A DNA stretch of 64,000 nt from Bosea sp. NBC_00550 (GCF_026020075.1 NZ_CP102772.1:744001-808000), one strand, 5' to 3'; positions 48,846 to 58,412 are shown, counted from the stretch's first letter. The notes: a model not told the origin generated them from the letters alone. Numbers and translations: made by a program.

Positions 48846-49274
48846 TCAGATTTTTTTCAGGGCCTCGCGAATTTTCTCGGCATTGTCAGCCAGCACCTCG
48901 TTCTTCTCCATCGCGCCGGTGTGCGGCCGCAGCGCCACGCCGTCGAAACGCGGCATGACGTGGACGTGGAGATGGAACACGACCTGCCCGCCGGCGGCCT
49001 CGTTGAACTGCTGGATGGTCACGCCCTCGGCGGCGAAGGCGGTCTTGACCGCCAGCGCCAGCTTCTGCGTCGACAGCGCGACGGCCTTCAGCGCCTCGGC
49101 CGGCGCGTCGAATACGTTGCGGCAGGCCGCTTTCGGGACCACCAGCACATGCCCGTCGGCGCGCGGCATGATGTCCATGATCGCGATCGTCTCGGCGTCC
49201 TCGTAGACGGTGTGCGAGGGCAGCTCGCCGCGCAGGATCTTGGCGAAGACGTTGGACGGATCATAGGCGGTCAT
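48846..49274 (-). CDS. HIT family protein (HinT-like nucleotide hydrolase)
   Basis: A 142-aa histidine-triad protein. SNVFAKILRGELPSHTVYEDAETIAIMDIMPRADGHVLVVPK is the usual first half and GGQVVFHLHVHVMPRFDG contains the H-x-H-x-H triad. These are AMP-lysine or nucleotide phosphoramidate hydrolases. I use ATG 49274; the longer frame to 49304 adds ten residues without reason. It follows the gene at 49362 on the same strand with an 87-bp gap and could be the end of the overlapped operon described below. Confidence 0.93.
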   Translation of the reverse strand: MTAYDPSNVFAKILRGELPSHTVYEDAETIAIMDIMPRADGHVLVVPKAACRNVFDAPAEALKAVALSTQKLALAVKTAFAAEGVTIQQFNEAAGGQVVFHLHVHVMPRFDGVALRPHTGAMEKNEVLADNAEKIREALKKI

Positions 49275-49361
49275 GGCGGTTCCGGACGGCTGGACGCGGT
49301 ACATGCAACCTGTGGCCCGCTCGCGAGGGCGTCAAGGCCGCGAAATCGGACCCGTCCTGCG

Positions 49362-50138
49362 TCAGGCACCCAGCGACAACGTCGTCTCGACGGCGCTGTC
49401 GAGCACGAGATCGTCGCAGGCGCCCATGACCTGCAGCTCCATCACGGTCAGGCGCAGGAGCGGCTCGTTCCACCAGCGCGAGACGATGTCGGCCAACGCT
49501 GCCGTCTCGGCGGCATCGAGATCGTCGACGAGATTGTAGAGGCCGACGAGCCAGAGGTCGCCGGGCGGACGCCCGAACGCGGCTTGCGCGGCCTGCAGCA
49601 TGTTCCTGCCGCCGCGCTTCTCCGGATAGACGGCGAGGTAGAGTCGGCCGCGATTGACGTTGCCGGAGAACAGCCCGCGCAGCTCCACGGCGAAAGGTCC
49701 CACCTGCCGGAGTGCCCTGGCGGTCTCCTCGGCGATGGCCGGCGGGTGATCGAGGCCGAGCGAGCCGCAGACCGTGGCGTGGAGCCTGTCCTGTCGCTTT
49801 GGAAGGATGTCCCAGGCGATCTTGCGGGCGAAAGGCGCGGCCTTCAGGTCCTGCTCCAGCGCGACAAAGGCGGGCGAGGCACGTAGCGCTGCATCCTCGA
49901 CCGGCAGCACCAGCGAGAACACGCGCGGGTGCCGCCCCATCTCGTAGAACCCGTCCGCACGCCGGGCGATCACGCCCGGATGCTCCGGCGCGACCAGCGG
50001 CAGATGTGCCAGCCGGTAGCTGTCGTCGAGCCGAAGCGGTGTCGAGAAATCGGTGAGGCTGCGCCGGTAGCCGAGTTCGGCATCCCCGCAGAAGCTCGAC
50101 GCGGCCGGCGCGGCCGCAATGCCCGGGGCGTCATTCAT
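49362..50138 (-). CDS. Conserved protein, possible 2H phosphoesterase-like fold
   Basis: A 258-aa cytoplasmic protein of no clear family. Near residue 120 the stretch DRLHATVCGSL has an H-A-T-V pattern like the first motif of 2H (LigT-type) phosphoesterases, but the equivalent second motif reads GRLYLAVYP, with no His. If related, it would be catalytically altered. The start ATG 50138 overlaps the stop of the upstream FemAB-like gene by eight bases (ATGAATGA), so it belongs to the overlapped ridA unit. The function remains open. Confidence 0.65.
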   Translation of the reverse strand: MNDAPGIAAAPAASSFCGDAELGYRRSLTDFSTPLRLDDSYRLAHLPLVAPEHPGVIARRADGFYEMGRHPRVFSLVLPVEDAALRASPAFVALEQDLKAAPFARKIAWDILPKRQDRLHATVCGSLGLDHPPAIAEETARALRQVGPFAVELRGLFSGNVNRGRLYLAVYPEKRGGRNMLQAAQAAFGRPPGDLWLVGLYNLVDDLDAAETAALADIVSRWWNEPLLRLTVMELQVMGACDDLVLDSAVETTLSLGA

Positions 50139-51369
50139 CGGCCGTATCACTCTTGCGGAAGGGGCTTTCAGCGGCGAGCGCCAGTTGTGCCGCTGCGATC
50201 TGCTCGCGCTCCTGCGCGATGTAGGCCGCGACCGGACGGCGCAGGCCGGGATCGGCGATATGGTGCAGGGAGCGGGTGATGACGGGCCTGTAGCCGCGCG
50301 CCAGCTTGTGCTCGCCCTGTGCACCGGCTTCGACGCGGGTGAGCCCATGCGCGATCGCATAGTCGATGGCCTGATGGTAGCAGACCTCGAAATGCAGGAA
50401 GGGGTGATCCTCGATGCAGCCCCAGTTGCGGCCATAGAGCGTGTTGGCACCGCGGAAGTTGATCGCGCCCGCGATATAGCGGCCGGCGCGCCTGGCCATG
50501 ATCAGGACGACGCGCTCGCCCATCGCCGCGCCGACTTGCGAGAAGAAAGCACGGTTGAGATAGGGGCGGCCCCATTTGCGCGAGCCGGTGTCCTGGTAGA
50601 AGCCGAAGAAATCGTCCCAGACCGCCTCGGTGAGATCGCGGCCCGACAAAGCTTCGATGGTGATGCCGGCGGAGACGGCCTCGCGCCGTTCGCGCTTCAG
50701 CGCCTTGCGCTTGCGCGAGGCCAGCGTGGCGAGGAAGTCGTCATAGGTGCCGAAGCCTTCGTTCTGCCAATGGAACTGCAGATCGTTGCGTTCGAGATAG
50801 CCGGCCTGCTTCAGCGCAGCGATATCGGGCTCCTGCGCGAAGGTGACATGGACGGAAGAGGCTTGCGTCTGCGCGCGCAGCGCTTCCAGCCCCGCGATCA
50901 GGGCCGCGCGGGCTTCCTCAGCGCGCGGGCCGTCGGCGACGAGCACGCGCGGGCCCGTCGCGGGCGTGAAGGGCGCCGCCACCTGGAGCTTGGGGTAGTA
51001 GCGACCGCCCGCGCGCTCATAGGCGTCGGCCCAGCCATGGTCGAAGACATATTCGCCCTGGCTGTGGCTTTTCAGGAAGCTCGGCGCGGCGGCGAGGATC
51101 TGCCCCGCGCCATCCTCGACGACCAGATAGGCGGGCGACCAGCCGCTGCGCCCGCCGGTGCAGCGGCTCTCCTCCAGAGAGGTGAGGAATTCGTGGCTGA
51201 CAAAGGGGTTGTCCCGGTCGATGGCCGGGCCCGGGTAAGCGCTGCCGGGCACCGAGACGGCATCCAGCAGCGCGTGAGGATTGGCGCAGGCGTTCCACGC
51301 GCCTGCGGGGACGGCCTTGAGGGAGGTCGCGACACGAACGGTGAGATCGCCGCCCTCAGGCTCGCTCAA
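50131..51369 (-). CDS. FemAB-like / DUF482 acyltransferase (peptidoglycan-biosynthesis related)
   Basis: A 412-aa protein of the DUF482 (PF04339-type) GNAT/FemAB-like family. NPFVSHEFLTSLEESRCTGGRSGWSPAYLVVED is the N-terminal signature, and the long core contains YPKLQVAAPFTPATGPRVL, FASRKRKALKRERREAV-like basic helix and FRGANTLYGRNWGCIEDHPFLHFEVCYHQAIDYAIAHGL. The family is thought to add amino groups or acyl groups in wall or envelope building. TTG 51369 overlaps the stop of the GDPD gene (TTGA). Confidence 0.88.
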   Translation of the reverse strand: MSEPEGGDLTVRVATSLKAVPAGAWNACANPHALLDAVSVPGSAYPGPAIDRDNPFVSHEFLTSLEESRCTGGRSGWSPAYLVVEDGAGQILAAAPSFLKSHSQGEYVFDHGWADAYERAGGRYYPKLQVAAPFTPATGPRVLVADGPRAEEARAALIAGLEALRAQTQASSVHVTFAQEPDIAALKQAGYLERNDLQFHWQNEGFGTYDDFLATLASRKRKALKRERREAVSAGITIEALSGRDLTEAVWDDFFGFYQDTGSRKWGRPYLNRAFFSQVGAAMGERVVLIMARRAGRYIAGAINFRGANTLYGRNWGCIEDHPFLHFEVCYHQAIDYAIAHGLTRVEAGAQGEHKLARGYRPVITRSLHHIADPGLRRPVAAYIAQEREQIAAAQLALAAESPFRKSDTADE

Positions 51370-52142
51370 GGGCGAAAACCCTCGAAGACCATCTGGTCGG
51401 CGTATTTCGCCGCCCGCTGCCGTTCCCCCGGCGTGCGCACGGTCCAGCTCATCAGCGGCAGGCCCAGCGCGTTGCGGCAGAGATAGGGCGCGGCGCTTTC
51501 GAGATCGACGACCTTCCAGGACAGGAAATGCGGCCGGCTCTCGGTGAAGTGCAACAGATTGGCGAGCGCGTGTTTCCGCTCCGGGGAGAGCCTGTCGTAG
51601 TCCCCATAGTCATAGGCGTTCATCGCCACGATGCCGCGCGGAATGTCCGGCGCGAGTTCACGCAACGCGGTCACGATTGCGGGATCGAAGGATTTGATCA
51701 CGATCGGATGATCCCGGTAGCCGGCGACAACCTCGACGGTCCGGCGCGTCAGCGCCAGATTGCCGTCGAAGCGGCTCTTGATCTCGATGACGAGTGGCAC
51801 CCGCCCGCCGATCAGGTCGAGGAAGGCCGAGAGCGTCAGGATAGGGTCGTTGCTGCCTTTGAGCGTGATGGCGGAAAGTGCTTCGGCCTTGCGCTCGACG
51901 ACCGCGCCGGTCTCGCCCGTCAGGCGGTCGAGCACGAAATCGTGGAACACGACCGCCTCGCCATCGGCGGTGAGCTGGACGTCGCACTCTATGCCGAAGC
52001 CGCCGGCGATCGCAGCCTGTGCGGCCGAAGGGCTGTTCTCGATCACACCGGCGGCAAGATCGTGCAGGCCGCGATGGGCGATCGGCCGCGCGATCAGCCA
52101 GCCGAGATCGGGCCGGCCAGCGTCCCTGGAAGCCTGAGCCAT
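51366..52142 (-). CDS. Cytoplasmic glycerophosphodiester phosphodiesterase
   Basis: A 258-aa GDPD enzyme without a signal peptide. IARPIAHRGLHDLAAGVIENSPSAAQAAIAGGFGIECDVQLTADGEAVVFHDFVLDRLTG has the catalytic His and the metal-binding Glu/Asp; LVIEIKSRF gives the third ligand. It hydrolyses glycerophosphodiesters from phospholipid turnover. ATG 52142 shares one base with the ridA stop (TGATG). It lies between ridA and the FemAB-like gene in an overlapped unit and is separate from the periplasmic enzyme at 24904. Confidence 0.92.
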   Translation of the reverse strand: MAQASRDAGRPDLGWLIARPIAHRGLHDLAAGVIENSPSAAQAAIAGGFGIECDVQLTADGEAVVFHDFVLDRLTGETGAVVERKAEALSAITLKGSNDPILTLSAFLDLIGGRVPLVIEIKSRFDGNLALTRRTVEVVAGYRDHPIVIKSFDPAIVTALRELAPDIPRGIVAMNAYDYGDYDRLSPERKHALANLLHFTESRPHFLSWKVVDLESAAPYLCRNALGLPLMSWTVRTPGERQRAAKYADQMVFEGFRP

Positions 52143-52615
52143 CAGATGATCTCGAACATCGCTTCGACCTCGACTGCGGCATCGGCCGGCAGCTCGGCGA
52201 CGCCCACGGTCGAACGGGCATGGCGGCCCTTGTCCCCGAGCACTTCGACCATCAGGTCGGACGCGCCGTTCATGATCGCCGGAAGCGCGGCGAAATGCGG
52301 GGCGGCATTGATGAAGCCGCCGAGGCGGACACAGCGCACGATGCGGCCGAGATCGCCGTCGAGCGCGGCCTTGGCCTGGGCCAGCACGTTGATGGCGCAG
52401 AGCCGCGCGGCTTCCAGCCCGGCCTCGTTGAAGATCTCGGCGCCGAGCTTGCCCTTGTGCGAGTCGGACAGCTTGCCGTCGAGGCCGAAACAGATCTGCC
52501 CCGAGATGATCAGAAGATTGCCTGTGATCACGTAAGGCACATAGTTGGCGACGGGCGCGGCCGGGCTCGGCAGGGTGATGCCGAGTTCGGCGAGACGGGT
52601 TTCGACGACGTTCAT
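52142..52615 (-). CDS. RidA family protein (YjgF-type, enamine/imine deaminase-like)
   Basis: A 157-aa RidA-fold protein. YVPYVITGNLLIISGQICFGLDGKL, the central NVLAQAKAALDGDLGRIVRCVRLGGFINAAPHF and STVGVAELPADAAVEVEAMFE are recognisable RidA stretches; the Arg for the carboxylate contact is present near HARSTVG. The protein is longer than classical RidA (about 130 aa) because it has an N-terminal arm and belongs to the Rid2-like branch. ATG 52615. It is first gene of the unit with GDPD, FemAB-like and 2H-like genes. Confidence 0.9.
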   Translation of the reverse strand: MNVVETRLAELGITLPSPAAPVANYVPYVITGNLLIISGQICFGLDGKLSDSHKGKLGAEIFNEAGLEAARLCAINVLAQAKAALDGDLGRIVRCVRLGGFINAAPHFAALPAIMNGASDLMVEVLGDKGRHARSTVGVAELPADAAVEVEAMFEII

Positions 52616-52807
52616 GGCGTGGCTCCGCGAGCGAGGCAGGGTCTTTCGAGACGGTCTTTCATGGCCGAAGCCCGGACTGCCCGCAAGCATCGCGCCATGC
52701 CGCCTCGGCAGGGCCGCTGCGCCGCTCGCGAAACGGTGTTTCGCCATGTTTGCGCCATTGCCGCAATGCACCTAGATTTCCAACGAGGACGGAACGGAAA
52801 GCGGCGC

Positions 52808-53668
52808 ATGAACGGAACAGGTTTGAGGCTCGCGGCTTACGCGGGCCAAGTCGGTATCGCAGCGTTGATGCTGGCCGCGGCGCCGGCCTGGGCGCAGGGA
52901 ACGGCGGCTCAATCGGGGGCGGATCGCGTGATCCTCGCCCCGCATCGCGCGGTCTATGATCTCGTGCTCGACAACGCCAAGCCTTCCGGCAACATCGAGA
53001 CGGCGCGCGGCCGCATTGCCTTCGAGTTCACCGGCGATGCCTGCGAGGGCTATGCCCTGTCGTTCCGGCAGGTCACGCAGCTCGGCACCGAAGCCGGCCC
53101 GCGCGTCATCGATGCCCGCACCACCAGCTTCGAGGCGGGCGACGGCGCCAGCTACCGCTTCAAGACCGAAAGCTCGTCCGGCGGCGCCAAGCCTGAGACC
53201 GTCGACGGCACCGCCGCGAAGAACGGCGGCGGCTACGAGGTGAAGCTGCGTCAGCCCAAGGACGAAACCCATCGGGACGGAAGCGACGCGCTCTTCCCGA
53301 ATGCCCAGATGAAGGCGGTCATCCAGGCCGCGCGCGCCGGCCAGCATACGCTGAACGTGCGGCTCTATGACGGCGCGAACTCCGGCAAGGAGGTCTACGA
53401 CACGCTTTCGGTCATCGGAAAACGCATCGAGAGCGAGCCGACGGAGAAGCCGCTGCAGCGTCCCGAATTCGAGAAGACCGCGCGCTGGCCGGTCACGATC
53501 TCGTATTTCAAGGTCGGCTCGGGTGAATCGACGCCGTCCTATACGATCTCGTTCGAGCTCTATGACAACGGCGTCACCGGCGCGATCAAGCTCGACTATG
53601 GCAGCTTCGCGCTGCGCGGCACGCTCACGCGTCTGGATCTTCTTCCACAGGAAGCTTGCGCGAAGTAG
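52808..53668 (+). CDS. eipB: EipB-family envelope integrity protein (DUF1849)
   Basis: A 286-aa periplasmic protein of the DUF1849/EipB family, needed for cell-envelope integrity in Brucella. It has a signal peptide ([11 protein letters not shown]), then [46 protein letters not shown] with Cys79, and the C-terminal LLPQEACAK with Cys284, the two cysteines that make the family's conserved disulfide. It is likely to form a spiral beta-barrel. ATG 52808. The final 44 bp overlap the 3' end of dinB on the opposite strand. Confidence 0.92.
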   Translation: MNGTGLRLAAYAGQVGIAALMLAAAPAWAQGTAAQSGADRVILAPHRAVYDLVLDNAKPSGNIETARGRIAFEFTGDACEGYALSFRQVTQLGTEAGPRVIDARTTSFEAGDGASYRFKTESSSGGAKPETVDGTAAKNGGGYEVKLRQPKDETHRDGSDALFPNAQMKAVIQAARAGQHTLNVRLYDGANSGKEVYDTLSVIGKRIESEPTEKPLQRPEFEKTARWPVTISYFKVGSGESTPSYTISFELYDNGVTGAIKLDYGSFALRGTLTRLDLLPQEACAK

Positions 53669-54974
53669 CCGGATCGCCCGAGCGCCGCTGCGGCAGCCTG
53701 AGGCTGAGCCCCTTGCCGATCGCTTCGTCGCCGAAGCGGGCGCGCAGCTTGTCGAGCGCGCCTTCCATCGCCTTCAGGCGTGGCGTCGCCGTGTCGGCGA
53801 GGTCGCCATGGTCCGCTTCAGCGGGCGGGCTGAAATCGCTCGTGCCGATGCCGATCAGGCGATAGCGCGGTCCTGTGCATTCGCGCTTCAGCAGATCGCG
53901 GCCGGCGGCGAAGAGCCGCGCGGCAAGCTGTGTCGGCTCGGGGAGCCGGGTGGCGCGGGTGATGGTGTGGAAATCGGCCGTCTTCAGCTTCAGCGTGATG
54001 CTCCGGCCGGCAAGCTCCTGCGCTTTCAACCGTTTCGAGGTCTTCTCGCAGAGCCGCCACAGGATCGGCTCCAGCTCGTCGAAGCCCGAGAGATCGACAT
54101 CGAGCGTCGTTTCGCTGGAGACGCTCTTCGTCTCACGCTCCGGCGTGACCGTGCGCGCATCGATGCCGTTGGCGAGGTTCTTCAGGCGGGGTCCGTCCTT
54201 GCCGGCGAGCCGGAACAGCTTCTCGACCGGCGCCTCGCGCAGATCCCCGATCAGCTTGAACCCGCCTTCCGCCAGCTTCGCGACGCTCGCCGGGCCCATG
54301 CCGGGGATGAGGCTGACCGGCTTGTCGGCGAGGAAGGCGACCGCTTCGCCGCGGCCGATGATCGAGAAGCCCCGCGGCTTGTCGAGGTCGGACGCGACCT
54401 TGGCCAGGAACTTGGCATAGGACAGGCCGACCGAGATGGTTATGCCGAGCTCGGCCTCGATGCGCCTGGCGAAGCGCGCCAGCGTCGCGGCGGGGCTGGC
54501 ATGATGCAGCCGTTCCGTGCCGGACAGGTCGAGGAAGGCCTCGTCGATCGAGAGCGGTTCGACCAGCGGCGTCAGCTCGCGCATCATCTGCCGGACCTCG
54601 CGGCCGACGGTGACGTACTTCGCCATGTTCGGCTTGACCACTACCGCTTCGGGGCAGGCCTTCAGCGCCTTGAACATCGGCATGGCCGAGCGGACGCCAT
54701 AGGTGCGGGCGATGTAGCAGCAGGTCGAGACGACGCCGCGCTTGCCGCCGCCGACGATCACCGGCTTGTCCTGCAGGCTGGGATCGTCGCGCTTCTCGAT
54801 CGTCGCGTAGAAGGCGTCGCAGTCGATATGGGCTAGGCTGAGCGTGTCTCGCTCGGCGTGGCGGATCAGGCGCGGCGAGCCGCAGGCCGGGCAGCGCCGC
54901 AACGGTTCGGGTCCATCATGGTCCGCCAGGCAATCGCGGCACAGGCTGCGCAGCGAGAGGGCTGACGCGCTCAA
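53625..54974 (-). CDS. dinB: DNA polymerase IV (Y-family) with N-terminal zinc finger
   Basis: A 449-aa translesion polymerase. Palm motifs [20 protein letters not shown] and [13 protein letters not shown] supply the metal-binding Asp and Glu residues, with the little-finger region [19 protein letters not shown] at about residues 310-360. The N-terminus carries a C-x2-C...C-x2-C zinc ribbon (CRDC and CPAC, residues about 12-31), an extension found in some alphaproteobacterial DinBs. The start TTG 54974 overlaps the DUF3572 stop (TTGA). No LexA box is visible upstream of that unit. Confidence 0.94.
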   Translation of the reverse strand: MSASALSLRSLCRDCLADHDGPEPLRRCPACGSPRLIRHAERDTLSLAHIDCDAFYATIEKRDDPSLQDKPVIVGGGKRGVVSTCCYIARTYGVRSAMPMFKALKACPEAVVVKPNMAKYVTVGREVRQMMRELTPLVEPLSIDEAFLDLSGTERLHHASPAATLARFARRIEAELGITISVGLSYAKFLAKVASDLDKPRGFSIIGRGEAVAFLADKPVSLIPGMGPASVAKLAEGGFKLIGDLREAPVEKLFRLAGKDGPRLKNLANGIDARTVTPERETKSVSSETTLDVDLSGFDELEPILWRLCEKTSKRLKAQELAGRSITLKLKTADFHTITRATRLPEPTQLAARLFAAGRDLLKRECTGPRYRLIGIGTSDFSPPAEADHGDLADTATPRLKAMEGALDKLRARFGDEAIGKGLSLRLPQRRSGDPATSRKLPVEEDPDA

Positions 54975-55261
54975 GCGAAGTCGTCCGGCTCCGGCCCGGC
55001 GAGCAGGCGGCGCGCTTCGCCGACTCTTTCCGGATTCAGCCTTAAATTCTCTGCAAACTCTAGCAGTAGCGAATCGCTGCCCGAGATATGGTCGAGCACG
55101 GCCGCCAGGAAGCCGGGTTCGCTCGCAGCGGAGCGGAGATTCGCGGGGCCGAGGCCGGTCGTGCTCAGGAACGGCTCGATCCGCTCCGGTGCGGCGGCAA
55201 GGAAGCCGAGGGCACGCAGTGCCAGCGCTTCTGCGTCCTCGTAGGTCAGTCTGAGTGCCAT
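54971..55261 (-). CDS. DUF3572 family small protein
   Basis: A 96-aa helical protein of the DUF3572 family, known in alphaproteobacteria next to divK. Features: [83 protein letters not shown] 55261; the longer frame from 55339 is not family-like. Its stop overlaps dinB and the two are co-transcribed. It is divergent from divK with 135 bp between. The function is unknown; the steady link to the divK-pleD locus hints at cell-cycle or DNA-repair coordination. Confidence 0.88.
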   Translation of the reverse strand: MALRLTYEDAEALALRALGFLAAAPERIEPFLSTTGLGPANLRSAASEPGFLAAVLDHISGSDSLLLEFAENLRLNPERVGEARRLLAGPEPDDFA

Positions 55262-55396
55262 GGGGCTTGGAGTCGCGTATCCGGTTTGCGTTTCGTCAAC
55301 TGCTCGCGTGCTACTGCAATCATCCAACGACGCCGCCATTTTGGGAAGACCACCGCCTCACGGCGGGTATCCCTGGCGCAAATGAAGGGCGGCCTG

Positions 55397-55765
55397 ATGA
55401 AGACGGTTCTGATCGTCGAGGACAACGAGCTTAACATGAAGCTCTTCAACGATCTTCTCGAAGCGCATGGCTATGCGACCTTGAAGACGTCGGACGGCAT
55501 CGAGGCCATCGAGCTGGCGCGGACGCATCATCCGGCGCTGATCCTGATGGATATCCAGCTTCCCGAAGTCTCGGGCCTCGAGGTCACCAAATGGATCAAG
55601 GAGGACGACGACCTCAAGATGATCCCGGTGGTCGCGGTCACCGCCTTCGCGATGAAGGGCGACGAGGAGCGGATTCGCGAAGGTGGCTGCGAGGCCTATC
55701 TTTCCAAGCCGATCTCGGTCGCGAAATTCCTGGAGACAGTCCGCACCTATGCCGGTGCGGCCTGA
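55397..55765 (+). CDS. divK: Single-domain response regulator DivK
   Basis: DivK is a lone receiver that passes phosphate signals from PleC and DivJ kinases in cell-cycle control. The 122-aa protein has [22 protein letters not shown], phospho-acceptor Asp52 in [13 protein letters not shown], the Thr in [13 protein letters not shown] and the Lys in YLSKPIS. ATG 55397 fits the AAGGGCGG upstream; an in-frame ATG at 55382 would add five residues. It precedes pleD by 18 bp and both are co-transcribed. Confidence 0.95.
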   Translation: MKTVLIVEDNELNMKLFNDLLEAHGYATLKTSDGIEAIELARTHHPALILMDIQLPEVSGLEVTKWIKEDDDLKMIPVVAVTAFAMKGDEERIREGGCEAYLSKPISVAKFLETVRTYAGAA

Positions 55766-55783
55766 GCGACCCTAGAGCGATCC

Positions 55784-57160
55784 ATGCCCGCCCGCATTCT
55801 CGTCGTCGATGACATAGCCGCCAATGTGAAGCTGCTCGAGGCCAAGCTTTCGGCCGAGTACTTCGCCGTGGTGACGGCATTGAGCGGCGCCGAGGCGATC
55901 GCGATCTGCGAGCGCGGCGAGGCCGACATCGTGCTGCTCGACGTCATGATGCCCGGCATGAACGGTTTCGAGGTCTGCCGCCGGCTGAAGAGCACGCCGG
56001 CCACCGCCCATATTCCCGTGGTCATGGTGACGGCGCTGGACCAGCCGCGCGACCGCCTGCAAGGACTCGATGCCGGGGCCGACGACTTCCTGACCAAGCC
56101 GCTCGACGATGCGGCTCTTTTTGCGCGTGTCCGCAGCCTGGCAAGGCTGAAGGCGATGACGGACGAGCTGCGCGGCCGTGCCGTCGCCTCGGTCCGGCTC
56201 GGCATCGCCGATCCGCTGGTGGCTGCCGCCGCCGAGACGGGGCTCAATGGCCGCATCCTGCTGGTCGAGGACCGTCCGCATGTGGTCGAGCGGCTTCAGA
56301 ACGCGCTTTCGGCCTTCCACGCGGTCGAGGTCGAGAGCGATATCCAGCAAGCCGCTGTGCGGGCAGCCGAAGACAGCTTCGACAGCGTCATCATCAGCCT
56401 CGACTTGAAGGACCAGGATGGCTTGCGGCTGTGCAGCCAGCTGTGTTCGCTGGAGCGCACGCGCAACATCTCTGTGCTCCTGATGGGGGAGGTCGAGGAC
56501 CGCGCCCGCATCCTGCGTGGCCTCGACATCGGCGCGCATGACTTCCTGATGCGTCCGATCGACCGCAACGAGCTTCTTGCCCGCGTCCGTACCCAGGTGC
56601 GCCGCAAGCGCTTCACCGAGCGGCTGCGCGACAGCGTGCAGTCCTCGATGGAGATGGCGGTGATGGACCAGCTCACGGGCCTGTACAACCGCCGCTTCAT
56701 GGACAGCCGGCTGGCGATGATGTTCGACGAGTCGGCTTTGCGCGCCCGTTCGCTGGCGATCCTCGTGCTCGATGTCGACCACTTCAAGGCGGTCAACGAC
56801 AGCTGGGGGCATGATGCCGGCGATGAAGTGCTGCGCGAATTCGCCGACCGCGTCCGTGCCTGTACGCGCGGCATCGATCTCGTCGCCCGCATGGGCGGCG
56901 AGGAGATCGTCGTCGTCCTGCCCGATACCGGGCGCGATGCCGCCTGTCAGGTCGCCGAACGCATCCGCGAGAGGGTCGAAAGCGAGCCATTCGCGATCCA
57001 GAACAAGACGCGCGACATCAGGGTCACGGTTTCGGTCGGCGTCGCGAATCGTCGCGCGGGGGATGCCTCCTCGGCCGATATCATGAAGCGCGCAGACGAC
57101 GCCGTGTATCGGGCGAAAGCCAACGGCCGCAATCGCGTCATCGTCGCCAGCGCTGCCTGA
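55784..57160 (+). CDS. pleD: Diguanylate cyclase response regulator PleD
   Basis: PleD makes c-di-GMP when phosphorylated. The 458-aa protein is REC-REC'-GGDEF. The first receiver has Asp53 in IVLLDVMMPGMNG. The second, degenerate receiver serves as an adaptor. The GGDEF domain begins DQLTGLYNRRFMD and has the active-site GGEEI and, five residues before, R-G-I-D, the inhibitory I-site. ATG 55784. It works with DivK in polar development and motility switching; the gene order is the usual alphaproteobacterial one. Confidence 0.96.
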   Translation: MPARILVVDDIAANVKLLEAKLSAEYFAVVTALSGAEAIAICERGEADIVLLDVMMPGMNGFEVCRRLKSTPATAHIPVVMVTALDQPRDRLQGLDAGADDFLTKPLDDAALFARVRSLARLKAMTDELRGRAVASVRLGIADPLVAAAAETGLNGRILLVEDRPHVVERLQNALSAFHAVEVESDIQQAAVRAAEDSFDSVIISLDLKDQDGLRLCSQLCSLERTRNISVLLMGEVEDRARILRGLDIGAHDFLMRPIDRNELLARVRTQVRRKRFTERLRDSVQSSMEMAVMDQLTGLYNRRFMDSRLAMMFDESALRARSLAILVLDVDHFKAVNDSWGHDAGDEVLREFADRVRACTRGIDLVARMGGEEIVVVLPDTGRDAACQVAERIRERVESEPFAIQNKTRDIRVTVSVGVANRRAGDASSADIMKRADDAVYRAKANGRNRVIVASAA

Positions 57161-57604
57161 CGGCGCTCCCGGCGCCATTCCCAATTCCGAAGAGGCGTAG
57201 GAGCGGCTCGGGTCGATCCAGCGGCGGCTTCGGCCGCGTCGATCGTTCGGGCTTCGGCGCGCTTCGGTGAGGGTTCTCATCCAATGCGCGAAGAACCGCG
57301 GGCAAGATTCTGAAGTTATTTTGACAATTGCCGTAGAGTCAGGTCGGCATCCCGGAAATTTAAGATTAGCAGGTAGGGTTAACGATCGATGAACATTAGC
57401 GAATCGGTCGGATTTGATTGATTCGGATACGCTGCATTGTAAGGGTTCTTGCGAGGCAGCGATCCACGGATCGCTCCCAAATGCCCCTCGGGTGCTCAGG
57501 TCCGCCGCATCTCCTGGGAAACCGGAGGGCTCGGTCGGTCGGTGACGGAATTCTGGCCTCCTCAGAACCGCCGCCGGCCGGCCACCTCGTTTTTCGGCGC
57601 AGGG
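57161..57604. other. 444-bp intergenic region after pleD, no gene recognised
   Basis: I find no coding frame of convincing quality. The 57300-57440 part is markedly AT-richer than its surroundings (TTATTTTGACAATTG, GAAATTTAAGATTAG, GGGTTAACGATCGATG) and could hold promoters. A perfect 8-2-8 inverted repeat AGCGATCC-AC-GGATCGCT lies at 57458-57475. A small RNA is possible but not demonstrated. Confidence 0.5.
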
Positions 57605-57763
57605 TCAGTGACCGAAATAGCCGGCAATAGCTGCCGGCAGCCAGTATCCCACCGCGCCGAAAGCCGCGAGCAAGGCGATCAGGCCGAGTGCCGCCGCAGC
57701 GCGTGTCGTTAGGAAACGCGAGGAATCGATCTCGACCAGTAGTTTCAGCAGCCCTCGCAACAT
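57605..57763 (-). CDS. Small membrane protein, 52 aa, unrecognised
   Basis: A 52-aa frame, MLRGLLKLLVEIDSSRFLTTRAAAALGLIALLAAFGAVGYWLPAAIAGYFGH. It has an amphipathic basic start and one strong membrane helix. The ribosome site is weak. The reading frame is clearly more membrane-like than the shadows in other frames, but I do not recognise it. It reads toward pleD. Confidence 0.45.
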   Translation of the reverse strand: MLRGLLKLLVEIDSSRFLTTRAAAALGLIALLAAFGAVGYWLPAAIAGYFGH

Positions 57764-58017
57764 GCCGTTCGCGCCCTGTCGCGCCTGCCGATCTCGTTCA
57801 CCGCACATCCGAGGCGAAGGCCGGCCCTTGAGGGGAACGTGGCCTCGCTGGTCATGCGTCGAAAGATTCAGGTCGCGTGACCTCGTTGAAGGGTCATCTG
57901 GCCGGCGCTTTCCCGAAAGAGTCAATGGCGGATGCTGCTGGGCAGCTCCCGGGGGAGGCAGGCTCAAAATTCTCGTGCTCGATGGCTATCGACGGCCTGT
58001 GGCCGGCCTCGAGCTGT

Positions 58018-58317
58018 TCAGCTTTGCGGAGGCGGCTGTTGCTGCTCTGTGGCTTCGATGAAGCCATGTCGGGCGACGAGCGTCATGATTTCCCTGGCTG
58101 CGGCTTCAGGGATGATCGCGTCCAGCACGATATGTACACAATTAGGAGCATACCGCTTGGCCGAAAACTCGAAGGAGGAGCGCTGGCCTCGACGAGCCTT
58201 CGGGTTCCAGCCGCGGGAAATCAGGAGCGAATCCAATCGCTTGCCGAATTCGCCGAGCTCGAGATCCAGCCCGGCTTCAGAGAGTTCGTCCATGTCGGGC
58301 TGCTCCACAGGTGTCAT
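58018..58317 (-). CDS. Conserved-looking small soluble protein, unrecognised
   Basis: A 99-aa acidic protein with VEQPDMDELSEAGLDLELGEFGKRLDSLLISRGWNPKARRGQRSSFEFSAKRYAPNCVHIVLDAIIPEAAAREIMTLVARHGFIEATEQ. AAGG lies six bases before ATG 58317. A mixed charged and hydrophobic pattern with likely alternating helices and strands argues for a real folded protein. No family recognised; possibly a small regulatory or nucleic-acid-related protein given the basic patch in the middle. Confidence 0.6.
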   Translation of the reverse strand: MTPVEQPDMDELSEAGLDLELGEFGKRLDSLLISRGWNPKARRGQRSSFEFSAKRYAPNCVHIVLDAIIPEAAAREIMTLVARHGFIEATEQQQPPPQS

Positions 58318-58412
58318 GCAGCCTTCATCAACGCGATTCTGCTCAACAAATTCATTTACAAAACATTAAAATTCTAGCTATTGCCGCGCGGGGAATCGGG
58401 GGCAGTAGCGTC

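Noticed and set aside
57380..57400. CtrA site candidate (GGTTAACG) near divK/pleD
   Set aside because: The full TTAA-N7-TTAA spacing is not met; two TTAA words nearby are about 15 bases apart.
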